This document shows positions 18,130 through 27,484 of a DNA stretch of 64,000 nt, piece by piece. The notes under the pieces were generated by a model, which worked only from the letters and a program-made list of their open reading frames with translations, made no database searches and had not been told where the DNA came from. Origin of the DNA: Paenibacillus sp. FSL R5-0766 (GTDB lineage Bacteria > Bacillota > Bacilli > Paenibacillales > Paenibacillaceae); contig NZ_CP150227.1 of NCBI RefSeq assembly GCF_037971845.1, positions 5,332,001 to 5,396,000 on the forward strand, written 5' to 3'. The translations under genes were made by a program, and so were the position numbers. The first letter of the stretch is position 1; the number at the start of each line of letters is the position of its first letter.

Positions 18130-19326
18130 ATGCTACCGCTTTACAAAAAATACGGGCGAACTGTCTTTGACATCGCATTGCTCATATTAACCGTGTATGT
18201 GATCATGTACAGTTTCAGTCAATTATACCAAGTGGCTGCACCCGTCTTTCTATCATTCATTGTGTATTGGATGATTGAACCACTGGCCAAATTTTTACAT
18301 CGCAAAGGGTTGCCCAAGACGCTTGGAGCCGCCATCTCCGTCTTGTTGTTTCTTGCATTAATTGTCGCTGCCTTTTTTGGTGTGGGCTTAATTATCATTT
18401 CACAAATTTCCAATCTTCAAGATAATTTCCCCGTCTACATTGAGATGATACAACGTGAATTCACCAATCTGGTGTTATTCATTCAGGACAAGTCAGATGC
18501 TCTCCCTGATGGAGTTATGGAAAAAGCGAATGATTATTTTGCAACACTGACCGGGTTCCTGTCCAAATGGGTAACTAGCGGCGCGCAATTCGTCGTAGGT
18601 TTCCTCAGTTCATTCTCTTCGTTTATTACGAACTTCGGAATTGCGATTATTTTGGCATTTTTCCTCAGTATCGAGATTGAATCCTGGCGCAAGTTCGCCC
18701 GTGCGAAAACGCCCAAAACATTAAAGTTAGCTATTGAATTCATGCGTAATCACGTGTTCAAGACAATCCGCTCGTATCTGAAGGCACAGATGATCATGAT
18801 GCTCATTACGTTTGTATTGATTTATGCAGGTTTGTTGATTTTGGGAACCTCTAATGCCTTTACCATTGCAGCAGTCTGTGCGGTTTTTGATCTGGTACCA
18901 TTGCTTGGCGTTCCTGTTGTGTTTATTCCATGGATCGTCTACTTATTCATTATTGGCAATAGTAGCCTGGCGATTGGCCTGATTGTGATTCTGGCAGTGA
19001 CGATGCTGACAAGACAATTGCTGGAACCGAAAATATCGGGTAACTCGATTGGTGTATCTTCGGCGTACTTGATGCTTTCGTTTATGCTGATCTCCCTTTC
19101 GATCTTTGGCCTGGCTGGTGTCGTGTTATCTCCAGTGCTTCTGATCCTTCTGAAAGAACTGTTACAACAAGGGTACCTGCAAAAGTGGATTCACCTGCCA
19201 AAAGATGAATTTGAGTCCTCTCCATTGGTCATGGACCCACCCGTTCACAAGGCCTCAGCGAATTCTGCCGAGTCTACTGTACAACGTCCCGTTTCTGCGA
19301 AGGATCATGAGGACTCAGCCAAATAG
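18130..19326 (+). CDS. AI-2E family transporter (membrane protein)
   Basis: A 398-residue integral membrane protein with about eight helices and the C-terminal half typical of the family: VCAVFDLVPLLGVPVVFIPW, and LEPKISGNSIGVSSAYLMLS. Members include sodium/proton antiporters and the AI-2 exporter TqsA; the substrate here is unknown. Two ATGs lie close together; the one at 18130 is 8 nt after GGAG, while 18124 is only 2 nt away, so 18130 is preferred. The last 22 bp overlap tail-to-tail with the PBP gene. A second family member (YrrI-like) is at 31910-32983. Confidence 0.85.
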   Translation: MLPLYKKYGRTVFDIALLILTVYVIMYSFSQLYQVAAPVFLSFIVYWMIEPLAKFLHRKGLPKTLGAAISVLLFLALIVAAFFGVGLIIISQISNLQDNFPVYIEMIQREFTNLVLFIQDKSDALPDGVMEKANDYFATLTGFLSKWVTSGAQFVVGFLSSFSSFITNFGIAIILAFFLSIEIESWRKFARAKTPKTLKLAIEFMRNHVFKTIRSYLKAQMIMMLITFVLIYAGLLILGTSNAFTIAAVCAVFDLVPLLGVPVVFIPWIVYLFIIGNSSLAIGLIVILAVTMLTRQLLEPKISGNSIGVSSAYLMLSFMLISLSIFGLAGVVLSPVLLILLKELLQQGYLQKWIHLPKDEFESSPLVMDPPVHKASANSAESTVQRPVSAKDHEDSAK

Positions 19327-21116
19327 TCCATCACCTTCCTGAAAAGAGCCGTCGCCTGATGTTGGCTGTCAGGAGAGACATCTTGAACAAGAACAGCTAC
19401 AGCATATTGGGGTTGTTCTACCGGCCCATAACCAATGAACCATTGATTGTTGCGCTTCTCTCCATGTTTCTGTACCTGAGCTGTACCTGATTTCCCTGCA
19501 ACATGCCACCGTGCACGCTGCAGGGATTTTCCTGTTCCCTCACGGACTACTTTATTCATCCAGGATAACAGTTTATGCGCTGTTGCAGGAGCAATCTGTC
19601 CTGATGCTGAAGGTGAATCATGCAAGGGCATCTCCAGCATGGTGCCACCATCCGCATATCGGATGCGCTTAACGAGACGTGGTGCACTAACCTTTCCATC
19701 ATGTAACAGTGTAACGATCAGATTGGCAGCTTGCAGCGGTGTGACCAAGACATCGCGCTGGCCGATTGCTGTCTGTATTTTCGCACCTTCATCAGCAGAA
19801 GAAACAGCCTCTGTTCTCACACGCCCGTGATCCTCATGATCAAAGTGTCGTAACACGGGCATTCCTGCCATCTGCTTCCCCTCCCAGCCAATCGGACGTG
19901 CGAGTCCCAGACGATCAGCCGTGTTCTCCAGTTGCTCAATACTAAGCCTGCGCGCCGTTTCCGCGAATACGATGTTGCAAGACTCAGCGAATCCTTGCTC
20001 CAGATTCAGGTCTCCATGCCCATGCTCCTTCCAGCAAGACAGCCCATATTTTCCGTACTCACCACCGCAATGGAATTCTTCTCCCGTAGAAACCGCATGA
20101 TACTCCATAGCAGCAGCGGCAGTGACAATTTTGAAAATGGAACCCGGTACGGCTCCCTGTACTGCACGATTTCCCCAGGCCGATTGCTTGGGGTTCACAT
20201 GTTGTGGCTGATAGAAAGGGCGGGAGATCATGGCACGAACATCTGCGTTAGCAGCATCTAACACAACAATGGCCCCTTCTTGTAATCCAGATTCTTGCGT
20301 CAACTCTTCCAACCCACGCTGTAACTCAGCATCCACTGTAGTTTCTACACGTAAAGGATAATGGCTATTGGTCGGTGCAATGACGTGCGGCTGAATATCA
20401 GGGATAATCTCTCCACCACCCGAGACCATGCGTGATACAAGCGTAGGGCCAATTCCCCTTAACAGGGGTTCAAGTGTCCTCTCGAGTCCAGCTGCCCCTG
20501 ATTTCATAGCAAATGGCTGTTTTACTTCATCCTGATGCCCAGTTATAACCTTGGAGGACTCAGGCTGTTCAGCCAGATAACCCATCCACTGCATTCCTGT
20601 ATGCCCCTGAAGATACCTTGTCATCATCGGATAGATGCCAGCTCCTTGCAGCTGCAAACTACGTAGGCGCTCCACCTGAGCAGACGTCAAATGAACAGGC
20701 TGATGTGTACCTGCTGTCCAGAAATGAGGTATATTTTCCTGATTCCATTCCTTCTTCAATTGATCCAGATCGGTATGTAATATAGCTGCCAACTGTATCA
20801 TCTCGGAGCCTTCTAATGCCCCATGCTTGCGTAATGTCTCTAATGGTCCTGCCTGTGGAAAAAGAACCAATCCCCATTGCAGCTTACCGGTTAACGCTTC
20901 ACCCTTGTAATCCGTAAATTGTCCCCGCCCTGGGTCAAGCATCACCCCCCGTTCACGCTGCAATACAGACATTTCACGTACCGTTCGGTGAAATCCAGGC
21001 ATCGTCTGATTCACCTGAACAATCTGGACCCACCCCAATCGTAGTATAAGCAATCCAAAGACAAGAGTTAGAAGAATACAAGTTATATAGATTCGCCGTT
21101 TCGCAAGAAGATGCAT
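19305..21116 (-). CDS. Class B penicillin-binding protein, PbpI (YrrR)-like
   Basis: Monofunctional D,D-transpeptidase for peptidoglycan cross-linking: 603 residues, one N-terminal membrane helix (about 8-27), a dimerisation/pedestal region with RERGVMLDPGRG near 54-65, then the transpeptidase domain with SIFK at 326-329, SCN at 379-381 and KSG at 542-544. No transglycosylase domain or PASTA repeat is seen. The segments GWEGKQ, QTAIGQRDVLVTPLQAAN and VAGKSGTAQ resemble B. subtilis PbpI, a sporulation-associated PBP. The frame extends to 21224, but ATG 21116 follows GGTGAG. Confidence 0.9.
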   Translation of the reverse strand: MHLLAKRRIYITCILLTLVFGLLILRLGWVQIVQVNQTMPGFHRTVREMSVLQRERGVMLDPGRGQFTDYKGEALTGKLQWGLVLFPQAGPLETLRKHGALEGSEMIQLAAILHTDLDQLKKEWNQENIPHFWTAGTHQPVHLTSAQVERLRSLQLQGAGIYPMMTRYLQGHTGMQWMGYLAEQPESSKVITGHQDEVKQPFAMKSGAAGLERTLEPLLRGIGPTLVSRMVSGGGEIIPDIQPHVIAPTNSHYPLRVETTVDAELQRGLEELTQESGLQEGAIVVLDAANADVRAMISRPFYQPQHVNPKQSAWGNRAVQGAVPGSIFKIVTAAAAMEYHAVSTGEEFHCGGEYGKYGLSCWKEHGHGDLNLEQGFAESCNIVFAETARRLSIEQLENTADRLGLARPIGWEGKQMAGMPVLRHFDHEDHGRVRTEAVSSADEGAKIQTAIGQRDVLVTPLQAANLIVTLLHDGKVSAPRLVKRIRYADGGTMLEMPLHDSPSASGQIAPATAHKLLSWMNKVVREGTGKSLQRARWHVAGKSGTAQVQKHGEKRNNQWFIGYGPVEQPQYAVAVLVQDVSPDSQHQATALFRKVMDYLAESS

Positions 21117-21180
21117 CCCAATCTCACCTTTTGTCGTTTTGACCATATTATTGCTGATATAACTTGGAATTATCCGGTAA

Positions 21181-21216
21181 ACAAAAAGAAAACCTGTCCC
21201 ATGTGCGGGACAGGTT
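21181..21216 (-). terminator. Terminator of the chemoreceptor gene
   Basis: A perfect 10-bp stem (21191-21200 with 21207-21216, AACCTGTCCC/GGGACAGGTT) is followed on the minus strand by TTTTCTTTTTG. It lies 24 bp past the chemoreceptor stop codon and separates it from the PBP gene. Confidence 0.9.
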
Positions 21217-21239
21217 CTCCACATTTCAACCTTGGCTTG

Positions 21240-23528
21240 TTACACCGTAAAGCGTGACAAGGTTTCTTTCAGTTCAGTAGACACATTCTCCAGTTTGCCA
21301 GACAGATTGACCAGCTGGTTACTGATATTTTGCTGTTCACTGCTCAAGGAAGCTACTTCTTGGGACGTTGCAGAAGATTCTTCAGCTACAGCGCTGACAT
21401 TACTCATGGCTTCAGACAAGGTACCTTGAGATTTGTTTAAATCTCCAATAGAACCTGTCACCATGCCCAGACGTTCCACAAATGCACCCATCTGTTCCTG
21501 TACGGAAGCAAAGATGACGTTGGTGTCTTTAACCGCATCCATCTGTTCCTTGAATAACGGATAGGCTGCCGACAAAGCATCCACGGTCTCATTCATTTCA
21601 GTCATGATTTTGTCTGTGATCTCTCCAACCATCTCAATGGATTGTCTGGATTGAGCCGCGAGCTGACGAACCTCATCAGCCACCACCATAAATCCGCGTC
21701 CGGCTGCACCGGCACGTGCTGCTTCAATGGTTGCATTCAGGGAAAGGATATTGGTCTGCTTCGTTATGTTTTGCAGTACTTCAAGCACTTTCAGAACAGA
21801 GGACGTGCTCTCTTTCAGCGAATCAACCTTATACACCAGTGCACCAATCATTTCTTCTGTCTTCTGGGTTTTGGTCATCAACTGATTCAGATGTTGTGTT
21901 CCTGTCTGACTGGACTTCTCTACATGACGAGCAGAATCACCCATCTGTTCATTAGCAGCGATTACACTCTGCATCTGACGAGAGATATTGTCAGTTAATT
22001 CATTACCACGTTCCGTTTCGGTTGCCAAACTGCCTGCACCGCCTGCGATCTCCTCTGTAGCTACGGCGATCTCCGAAGCAGATACAGCCGTTTTCTTGGA
22101 TGCACTGCTCAGCTCAGAGGCTGTATCCAATACTTCCTGCGCAGAACGATTGGTTTGTTCAACCAGCTTAGTAATCTGCTCCATCATCAGATTGAAGGCG
22201 GTCGAGAGCTGACCAATTTCATCCTTGGAGCTATATGGGGTACGAACTTTAAGATTACCTTTCGCACCTTCCTGCATCAGGTCTTTCAATTTGCCGAGTG
22301 GACGAGCGATCATACGCACCATCCAGATCCCGATCAATACTGCAATCCCCGCATCAATCAGCGCCATCCACAAGGTCAGGGTTAGAATGCCCTTTGCATC
22401 CTGGACCAAAACAGAGGTAGGTATCATACCAACCAGTTTCCAATTGGATGTATCCATCGTACTGTATACAGCCAACATTTCCGTAGATTTTCCATCTACC
22501 ACATACTCCGTATTCGTACTACCTGCTGGTTCGGTCAACTCTTTGACAAATGCAAGCTCTGTATCTTGTCCCGTACGATCCGAGATGGAGGATGCAACCA
22601 CTTTATTATCCGGAGCAATCAGTTGAAGAACAGCTCCTGGCCCCAGATCAAGCGATTTTAATTGTTCCTCCAAAACTTCCAGTTTTAGTTCAATAACCAG
22701 AACATACGACTGAGTAGTCCCCTGCAAGTTTTTCATGGAACGTGCAATTTTAAACGTTGGCGTTGAGCCATCTTCCTTGACCTCTGTTGGAAGCCAGCGA
22801 TAACCACCCGCCTCAATCAACTCACCATACCATGCTTCCTGGCGAATGTTGCCCATGGATGAACTGTTGCTACCTGTACCCATAATGGACTTTGTATCGT
22901 CCGTAGGCACCAAATAAATCGCTTCCATAGATTTATTTGTAAATGCAACATTAGACAGTTGCTTGTTGATGGAACTTGAGTTTATGAATGTATCATACGC
23001 AGTCAGATTTTGATCTGACATTTTTTGTAGCAAGGACTGCATTTCAGGATCAAAGAAAATCTGTGTGGATGTATCCACAAATCTCTCCAAAATAATGTCC
23101 ATTTTTTGTTTGGTCTGATCAATGGTCTCCTGATTGGCACGTGAGGCATTTTTCTCTATCGTACCCTTGGCTTTTGAATAGGATAATAGACCTAAACTCA
23201 CTACAAAAATCATAATTCCCGCAAAAAAGATCAAGAACAGTTTAACCCCTACGGATTTAACCGGATTTGCCTTCTTAATCTGTTGGAAAGAAGAGCCTCC
23301 AAGGTTTTTCCAATCTCGGTTTTTAAATTGTTTCTTCAACCAATCGGTCTTGATCCAGCCCAGTTTGAGCTTGCTGCGGTCAATCTTAAACAATCTTTTA
23401 CCATTACCTGTTGTTTTACTTTTGACTACTTTTTCTTTCTTCACTTTCTGAACCTTCTCAGGATTAACCTGCTCGGCTTTTGTCACTTGCTCCCCACTGT
23501 CTTTCTGCTTCTTTTGAACCAATCCCAT
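21240..23528 (-). CDS. Methyl-accepting chemotaxis protein with long basic N-terminal extension
   Basis: A 762-residue chemoreceptor. Transmembrane helices lie at about 95-117 and 380-402, and the extracellular region between them resembles a dCache sensor. A HAMP domain follows (MVRMIARPLGKLKDLM), then a signalling domain with the hairpin tip motif (NILSLNATIEAARAGAAGRGF) that contacts CheA/CheW. Unusually, about 94 lysine-rich residues precede the first helix; most receptors have 10-30. ATG 23528 has AGGTGA almost abutting it, a weak fit, so the true start could lie further inside, but I see no better-supported codon before the first helix. The ligand is unknown. Confidence 0.88.
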   Translation of the reverse strand: MGLVQKKQKDSGEQVTKAEQVNPEKVQKVKKEKVVKSKTTGNGKRLFKIDRSKLKLGWIKTDWLKKQFKNRDWKNLGGSSFQQIKKANPVKSVGVKLFLIFFAGIMIFVVSLGLLSYSKAKGTIEKNASRANQETIDQTKQKMDIILERFVDTSTQIFFDPEMQSLLQKMSDQNLTAYDTFINSSSINKQLSNVAFTNKSMEAIYLVPTDDTKSIMGTGSNSSSMGNIRQEAWYGELIEAGGYRWLPTEVKEDGSTPTFKIARSMKNLQGTTQSYVLVIELKLEVLEEQLKSLDLGPGAVLQLIAPDNKVVASSISDRTGQDTELAFVKELTEPAGSTNTEYVVDGKSTEMLAVYSTMDTSNWKLVGMIPTSVLVQDAKGILTLTLWMALIDAGIAVLIGIWMVRMIARPLGKLKDLMQEGAKGNLKVRTPYSSKDEIGQLSTAFNLMMEQITKLVEQTNRSAQEVLDTASELSSASKKTAVSASEIAVATEEIAGGAGSLATETERGNELTDNISRQMQSVIAANEQMGDSARHVEKSSQTGTQHLNQLMTKTQKTEEMIGALVYKVDSLKESTSSVLKVLEVLQNITKQTNILSLNATIEAARAGAAGRGFMVVADEVRQLAAQSRQSIEMVGEITDKIMTEMNETVDALSAAYPLFKEQMDAVKDTNVIFASVQEQMGAFVERLGMVTGSIGDLNKSQGTLSEAMSNVSAVAEESSATSQEVASLSSEQQNISNQLVNLSGKLENVSTELKETLSRFTV

Positions 23529-23659
23529 TCACCTGCCAGTAATTTACTTGTTGGATTTTTCTTTCTCTCCCCTATAAATATGTAGTATTCGACAGCTTTC
23601 TTCGTTCCCCTTTCACTTCCCAGAAATATTTTACAACTTTATTCCTATTTTTCTATAAA

Positions 23660-23697
23660 AAAAAGACCCCCATCTGCCGATAAACGGAGGTCCCCAT
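23660..23697 (-). terminator. Terminator of the U32 gene pair
   Basis: On the minus strand a GACC...GGTC stem with an inner CCG/CGG pair and a bulge is followed by eight T (complement of 23660-23667). It lies about 65 bp past the stop at 23763. Confidence 0.6.
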
Positions 23698-23762
23698 GTA
23701 AATTTCATAACACTATTTTGTTAAATCATAATACAATATTGACACAATGTAGGTATTTGAGC

Positions 23763-25091
23763 CTACTTCTTTTTTCTCATCATATCGAAGTACGCAACCG
23801 GTTGGTCTACCTTCATCTTAATCAGTTGCAACGGGTGACGAGCAGCATCTAGAACATTGCCTTCTTCATCCTGTATTTCACCGACGACCTGTTTGAAAAA
23901 GTGACCTCCCGGACCGAAAAATTCGATTTCCTGTCCTGGTTTGAAGTGATTGCGCTGTTGAATGGTTGCCATTCCTGTTTCGGCATCATACCCCATGACC
24001 AATCCAGCAAAGTCAAAAGGTACGGCCTTTTCTTCCGGTTCATAGATATGATCTTCATGGTCTGGTGTATCATAGAAAAATCCGGTATTGAGCGGACGAT
24101 TCGCCGCTTTGTTCATTTCTTCAACCCATTCAGGTTTCAGAACATAGTTTTCCGGGTCTGCCATATAGGCGTCAATAGCTTGACGGTATACGTTAACCAC
24201 AGTTGCCACGTAGTGGATCGATTTCATACGTCCTTCAATCTTGAAACTGTCCACGCCCACATCAATCAACTCGGGAATATGGCCAATCATGCACAGATCC
24301 TTAGATCCCATGGAGAATGAATTATCCTGTTCCTCGAACAGGGGAAGCTGGTTCTCACCCAGTTTGAATGGTGCAGGTGCCTTCATCTGCATGTCCTCTT
24401 CGCTGACCCACACCGTATCTTCTCTCGCATCCTCGAACAGATCATACTTCCAGCGACAAGATTGGCAACAGCCGCCCCGGTTGGAGTCCCGATCCGTAAA
24501 GTGATTGGAGAGCACGCAACGTCCGGAATACGAGGAACACATCGCCCCGTGAATAAAGGCTTCAATTTCAATATCCACATTGGCCTTGATCTCTTCAATC
24601 TCTTCAAAGCTGGTCTCACGTCCGAGAACAACTCGCGGGAGTCCTTCATCTTTCCAGAACTTCACAGCTTGCCAGTTGAGTGTGGATTGTTGGGTACTCA
24701 GATGTACCTCAAGGCCCGGCACAGCACGAAGGGCTACTTCAATAATAGCTGGATCAGCTACGATGATCGCAGAGATCCCCGCATTATAGAGGTTTTGCAG
24801 GTACGTTTCGATACCCTCAATATCCTCATTATGTGCATAGATGTTTGTCGCTACGAACACCTTGGCTCCATACTTTTTGGCAAACTCCACACCTTCACGC
24901 ATCTCTTCAAAGCTGAAGTTATCCGCGTTGGAACGCAGTCCATAGGCCTGTCCACCGATATATACGGCATCTGCACCGTAATGGATCGCAAATTTCAGTT
25001 TTTCCAGATTACCCGCCGGAGCTAGCAGCTCCGGTTTGTCCAGACGGTTACGTTTACCCGAGAACTTCCGCTGTACCGCCACTGTTTCCAT
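23763..25091 (-). CDS. trhP2: U32 family protein, tRNA 5-hydroxyuridine synthesis component (YrrO/TrhP2)
   Basis: A 442-residue U32-family protein. Although annotated as a peptidase historically, YrrN/YrrO of B. subtilis act with prephenate-dependent hydroxylation of tRNA wobble uridine (ho5U). Visible features are PELLAPAGNLEKLKFAIHYGADAVYIGG at the N-terminus (landmark 23-50), four conserved cysteines in the CSSYSGRCVLSN ... GGCCQSCRW region, which probably hold an Fe-S cluster, and a C-terminal barrel. The frame begins at GTG 25100, but GAGGTGA lies across that codon; ATG 25091 fits it and is used. It follows trhP1 by 17 bp. Confidence 0.9.
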   Translation of the reverse strand: METVAVQRKFSGKRNRLDKPELLAPAGNLEKLKFAIHYGADAVYIGGQAYGLRSNADNFSFEEMREGVEFAKKYGAKVFVATNIYAHNEDIEGIETYLQNLYNAGISAIIVADPAIIEVALRAVPGLEVHLSTQQSTLNWQAVKFWKDEGLPRVVLGRETSFEEIEEIKANVDIEIEAFIHGAMCSSYSGRCVLSNHFTDRDSNRGGCCQSCRWKYDLFEDAREDTVWVSEEDMQMKAPAPFKLGENQLPLFEEQDNSFSMGSKDLCMIGHIPELIDVGVDSFKIEGRMKSIHYVATVVNVYRQAIDAYMADPENYVLKPEWVEEMNKAANRPLNTGFFYDTPDHEDHIYEPEEKAVPFDFAGLVMGYDAETGMATIQQRNHFKPGQEIEFFGPGGHFFKQVVGEIQDEEGNVLDAARHPLQLIKMKVDQPVAYFDMMRKKK

Positions 25092-25108
25092 TCTGTTCAC
25101 CTCGTCTA

Positions 25109-26038
25109 TTAATACACTTGTTCTTTATAGAAAAATCCAAACGACAATTCACGTTCAGGGTCCTGTAACTTCCGTACCTCAGCGAGCCACTCTTCAGAGA
25201 ACTCATATGCATCAGAATCTGCTATATAACTGTCAATCGCTGTCCGATATGCACGTACAACAGCTTCATTGTAGGTAAGTGATTTTAACATACCTTCAAT
25301 TTTGAAACTGTGCACACCCGCCTCCATCAACAGATGAAGGTCTTCGAGGATACATATATCCTCAGAGCTCATAATGTGTGTACCGTTAATATCCTCGTAG
25401 ATCGGGAATTTCTCATCCCGGCGTTCAGCCTCGATCAGGAACAATCCACGTTCTTTGCCCAGATGTCCCTCAACCGGCCGCCCTTGATGAGCCATATAAC
25501 TTTGCACCAGACTGCGCTTGGAATGATAAATATTCGTCATACCATGCACCTGAACCTGAGCCTCCACCTTCAGAAAAGGAACCATTTCCGTCAACTCGTC
25601 CATATTCAGCTCTCGGGCAAGTACAACACGACTCGCTCCTTTGGTTCCCCAATAGTTGGCCGTCGCATAGTTCGTTGAAGTCATCTCCGCATTCCAGTGC
25701 AGCTTCACATGTGGAGCGTATTCCTTCATGGTAGCCAGCACGGATGGATCATTAAACTCCACACCATCAATACCGATTCTGCCAAGTGCTTGAACATATT
25801 CAGGCAATTCTTTCAACAGTTCGTTGGACATCAGATTAGTCATGGATACATACACACGCGCCTGATGTTTGGCTGCAATGGCAACCACCTCTGCTGTCTC
25901 TTCCACGCTAAAGCTACCTGGAAGACGCATGCCGAATCGATCATCTCCAATGACCAGAGCATCTGCTCCGGCCTGGAGCAGCACTTCTGCCTCTTTCACA
26001 TTCGCTGCTGTAACGAGCAGTTCATGTTTCTTACTCAT
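25109..26038 (-). CDS. trhP1: U32 family protein, tRNA 5-hydroxyuridine synthesis component (YrrN/TrhP1)
   Basis: A 309-residue U32-family protein, shorter than its downstream partner and lacking the C-terminal barrel and most cysteines. Conserved features include LLQAGADALVIGDDRFGMRLPG and the C-terminal HSFKIEGMLKSLTYNEAVVRAYR. It is thought to work with YrrO in making ho5U34 in tRNA. ATG 26038 follows GGAGGGG. In B. subtilis an O-methyltransferase gene (yrrM/trmR), which modifies the same base further, lies between this gene and mltG; it is absent here, and only 14 bp separate the two. Confidence 0.9.
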   Translation of the reverse strand: MSKKHELLVTAANVKEAEVLLQAGADALVIGDDRFGMRLPGSFSVEETAEVVAIAAKHQARVYVSMTNLMSNELLKELPEYVQALGRIGIDGVEFNDPSVLATMKEYAPHVKLHWNAEMTSTNYATANYWGTKGASRVVLARELNMDELTEMVPFLKVEAQVQVHGMTNIYHSKRSLVQSYMAHQGRPVEGHLGKERGLFLIEAERRDEKFPIYEDINGTHIMSSEDICILEDLHLLMEAGVHSFKIEGMLKSLTYNEAVVRAYRTAIDSYIADSDAYEFSEEWLAEVRKLQDPERELSFGFFYKEQVY

Positions 26039-26052
26039 ATAATCCCCTCCGC

Positions 26053-27093
26053 TTATTGCGCAGCCTTACTTTTGGCTATATTTTGCTGGTGTTCCTTATA
26101 CGTTTTGGCAAATAGATGTCCAGACGAGCCATCCTTTTTTGTCACATAGAACAGATACTCCGAAGCTTCCGGATTTAGCGCTGCCTCAATGGACGGAAGA
26201 CTCGGACTGGCAATTGGACCTGGTGGCAAGCCTTTGTTCAGGTACGTATTATAGGGACTTTTCACCTTTAGATCCTTGAAAAACAATCGTTCCTTCGGTC
26301 TGTCGAGCAGATATTGCACGGTAGCATCAATCTCCAGCTTCATATCCTGATTGATCCGATTGTAGATTACACCTGCAACCAGAGCACGTTCCTCGTCCAC
26401 TACAACTTCTTTCTCCACGAGTGACGCAATCGTCAGCAGCTCATGAAGGGAAAGGTTCTTTTCTTGGAGCTTGGCTTCCAAATCAGGAATGGAATTAATC
26501 TTGGTCTGGAATTCTTCCAGCATCCGTTGCATCACATCATGCGTGGAACTTCCCTTTTTCAGCTCATACGTCTCCGGGAATAGATACCCTTCCAATACGT
26601 AGCGAAGTTCTTCATCCACTGGAATATCTTTGATGATATCTACATCAAAGGCCGAAGGATCATTGGCCAGCTTGATGAATTCATCCCGATCTACAACATG
26701 CTCATAAGAAAGCTTACCCGCCATTTGCAGAACGTTATAACCCTCCGGAATCGTAAATTTCACCATTTCTTCCGGTACAACTTCACCCCTACTCAGCTTG
26801 CTAACAATCTCATCATATGTCACGCCAGGATTCATTGAATATGTACCCGCCATGAAATTAGAACCTAGTTTCTTCCACTTTAAATACCCTTTAAAGGTTA
26901 ACCCGCTTCGAATGAGGCCTTCTTCTTGAAGCTGATCCGCGATTTTCGAAGTTCCCGATCCGCTCTTAATCTCGAATATGACCGGTTCTGTAGAAGCTTC
27001 CACAGGACGCATCATACTCCATACGTAACCGCCTGCGCCTCCGGCAAGAACTACAATGATAAGCAGTATGACTACAATTGCTTTCCCTTTCAA
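26053..27093 (-). CDS. mltG: Endolytic peptidoglycan transglycosylase
   Basis: YceG/MltG-family lytic transglycosylase that cuts nascent glycan strands at the membrane. About 346 residues: an N-terminal membrane helix, a LysM-like region (FTIPEGYNVLQMAGKL), and the catalytic domain with the glutamate in LLTIASLVEKEV and the family signature LPPGPIASPSLPSIEAALNP. The open frame starts with TTG 27117, but AAAGGAG lies immediately after it, so I prefer TTG 27093, 11 nt downstream of that site; the exact start is not certain. Confidence 0.92.
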   Translation of the reverse strand: MKGKAIVVILLIIVVLAGGAGGYVWSMMRPVEASTEPVIFEIKSGSGTSKIADQLQEEGLIRSGLTFKGYLKWKKLGSNFMAGTYSMNPGVTYDEIVSKLSRGEVVPEEMVKFTIPEGYNVLQMAGKLSYEHVVDRDEFIKLANDPSAFDVDIIKDIPVDEELRYVLEGYLFPETYELKKGSSTHDVMQRMLEEFQTKINSIPDLEAKLQEKNLSLHELLTIASLVEKEVVVDEERALVAGVIYNRINQDMKLEIDATVQYLLDRPKERLFFKDLKVKSPYNTYLNKGLPPGPIASPSLPSIEAALNPEASEYLFYVTKKDGSSGHLFAKTYKEHQQNIAKSKAAQ

Positions 27094-27169
27094 AAAAGAA
27101 ACAACTCCTTTACACAACCAAAAAGAGCGGACTTCTCCGCCCTCCCGGTTTCTTCAATTTGAAGCTGAT

Positions 27170-27484
27170 TTAATCTTCGTCAATGGGGAGTGTACACTCA
27201 TCATACAGTTCCGAGATATTCTCCCACTCATCATCATCGTCGATCGTAACTAACTCTGGCATGATCTGGTCTTCACTTCCAGGTGATACCCGCAAAAGTT
27301 CAACCTCGTCATAAGGTCGCAACGAACTGCGGAGCACCGCGTACTGCTGACCGTTCACTTCGAACTCAGCCAACAAGTCATACGGTTGTGATTTACCGTT
27401 CTCTTCCTCGAGCTCAACATGAGCACCGAATGCCAGACGCAGTGAATCTGTCCATTTCAGGTCTTTGCGGCTATATTCCGTCAT
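27170..27484 (-). CDS. DUF1292 (YrzB-like) acidic protein, second copy
   Basis: A 104-residue acidic protein sharing the DUF1292 pattern with the gene just upstream: a beta-rich core with AEFEVNGQQYAVLRS, then an acidic tail (IDDDDEWENISELYDE). Function unknown. The ATG at 27484 abuts the upstream TAA with no gap, and its ribosome binding site (GAGGAAGCG) is inside the upstream gene, so translation is probably coupled. It looks like a diverged tandem duplicate of yrzB. Confidence 0.75.
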   Translation of the reverse strand: MTEYSRKDLKWTDSLRLAFGAHVELEEENGKSQPYDLLAEFEVNGQQYAVLRSSLRPYDEVELLRVSPGSEDQIMPELVTIDDDDEWENISELYDECTLPIDED

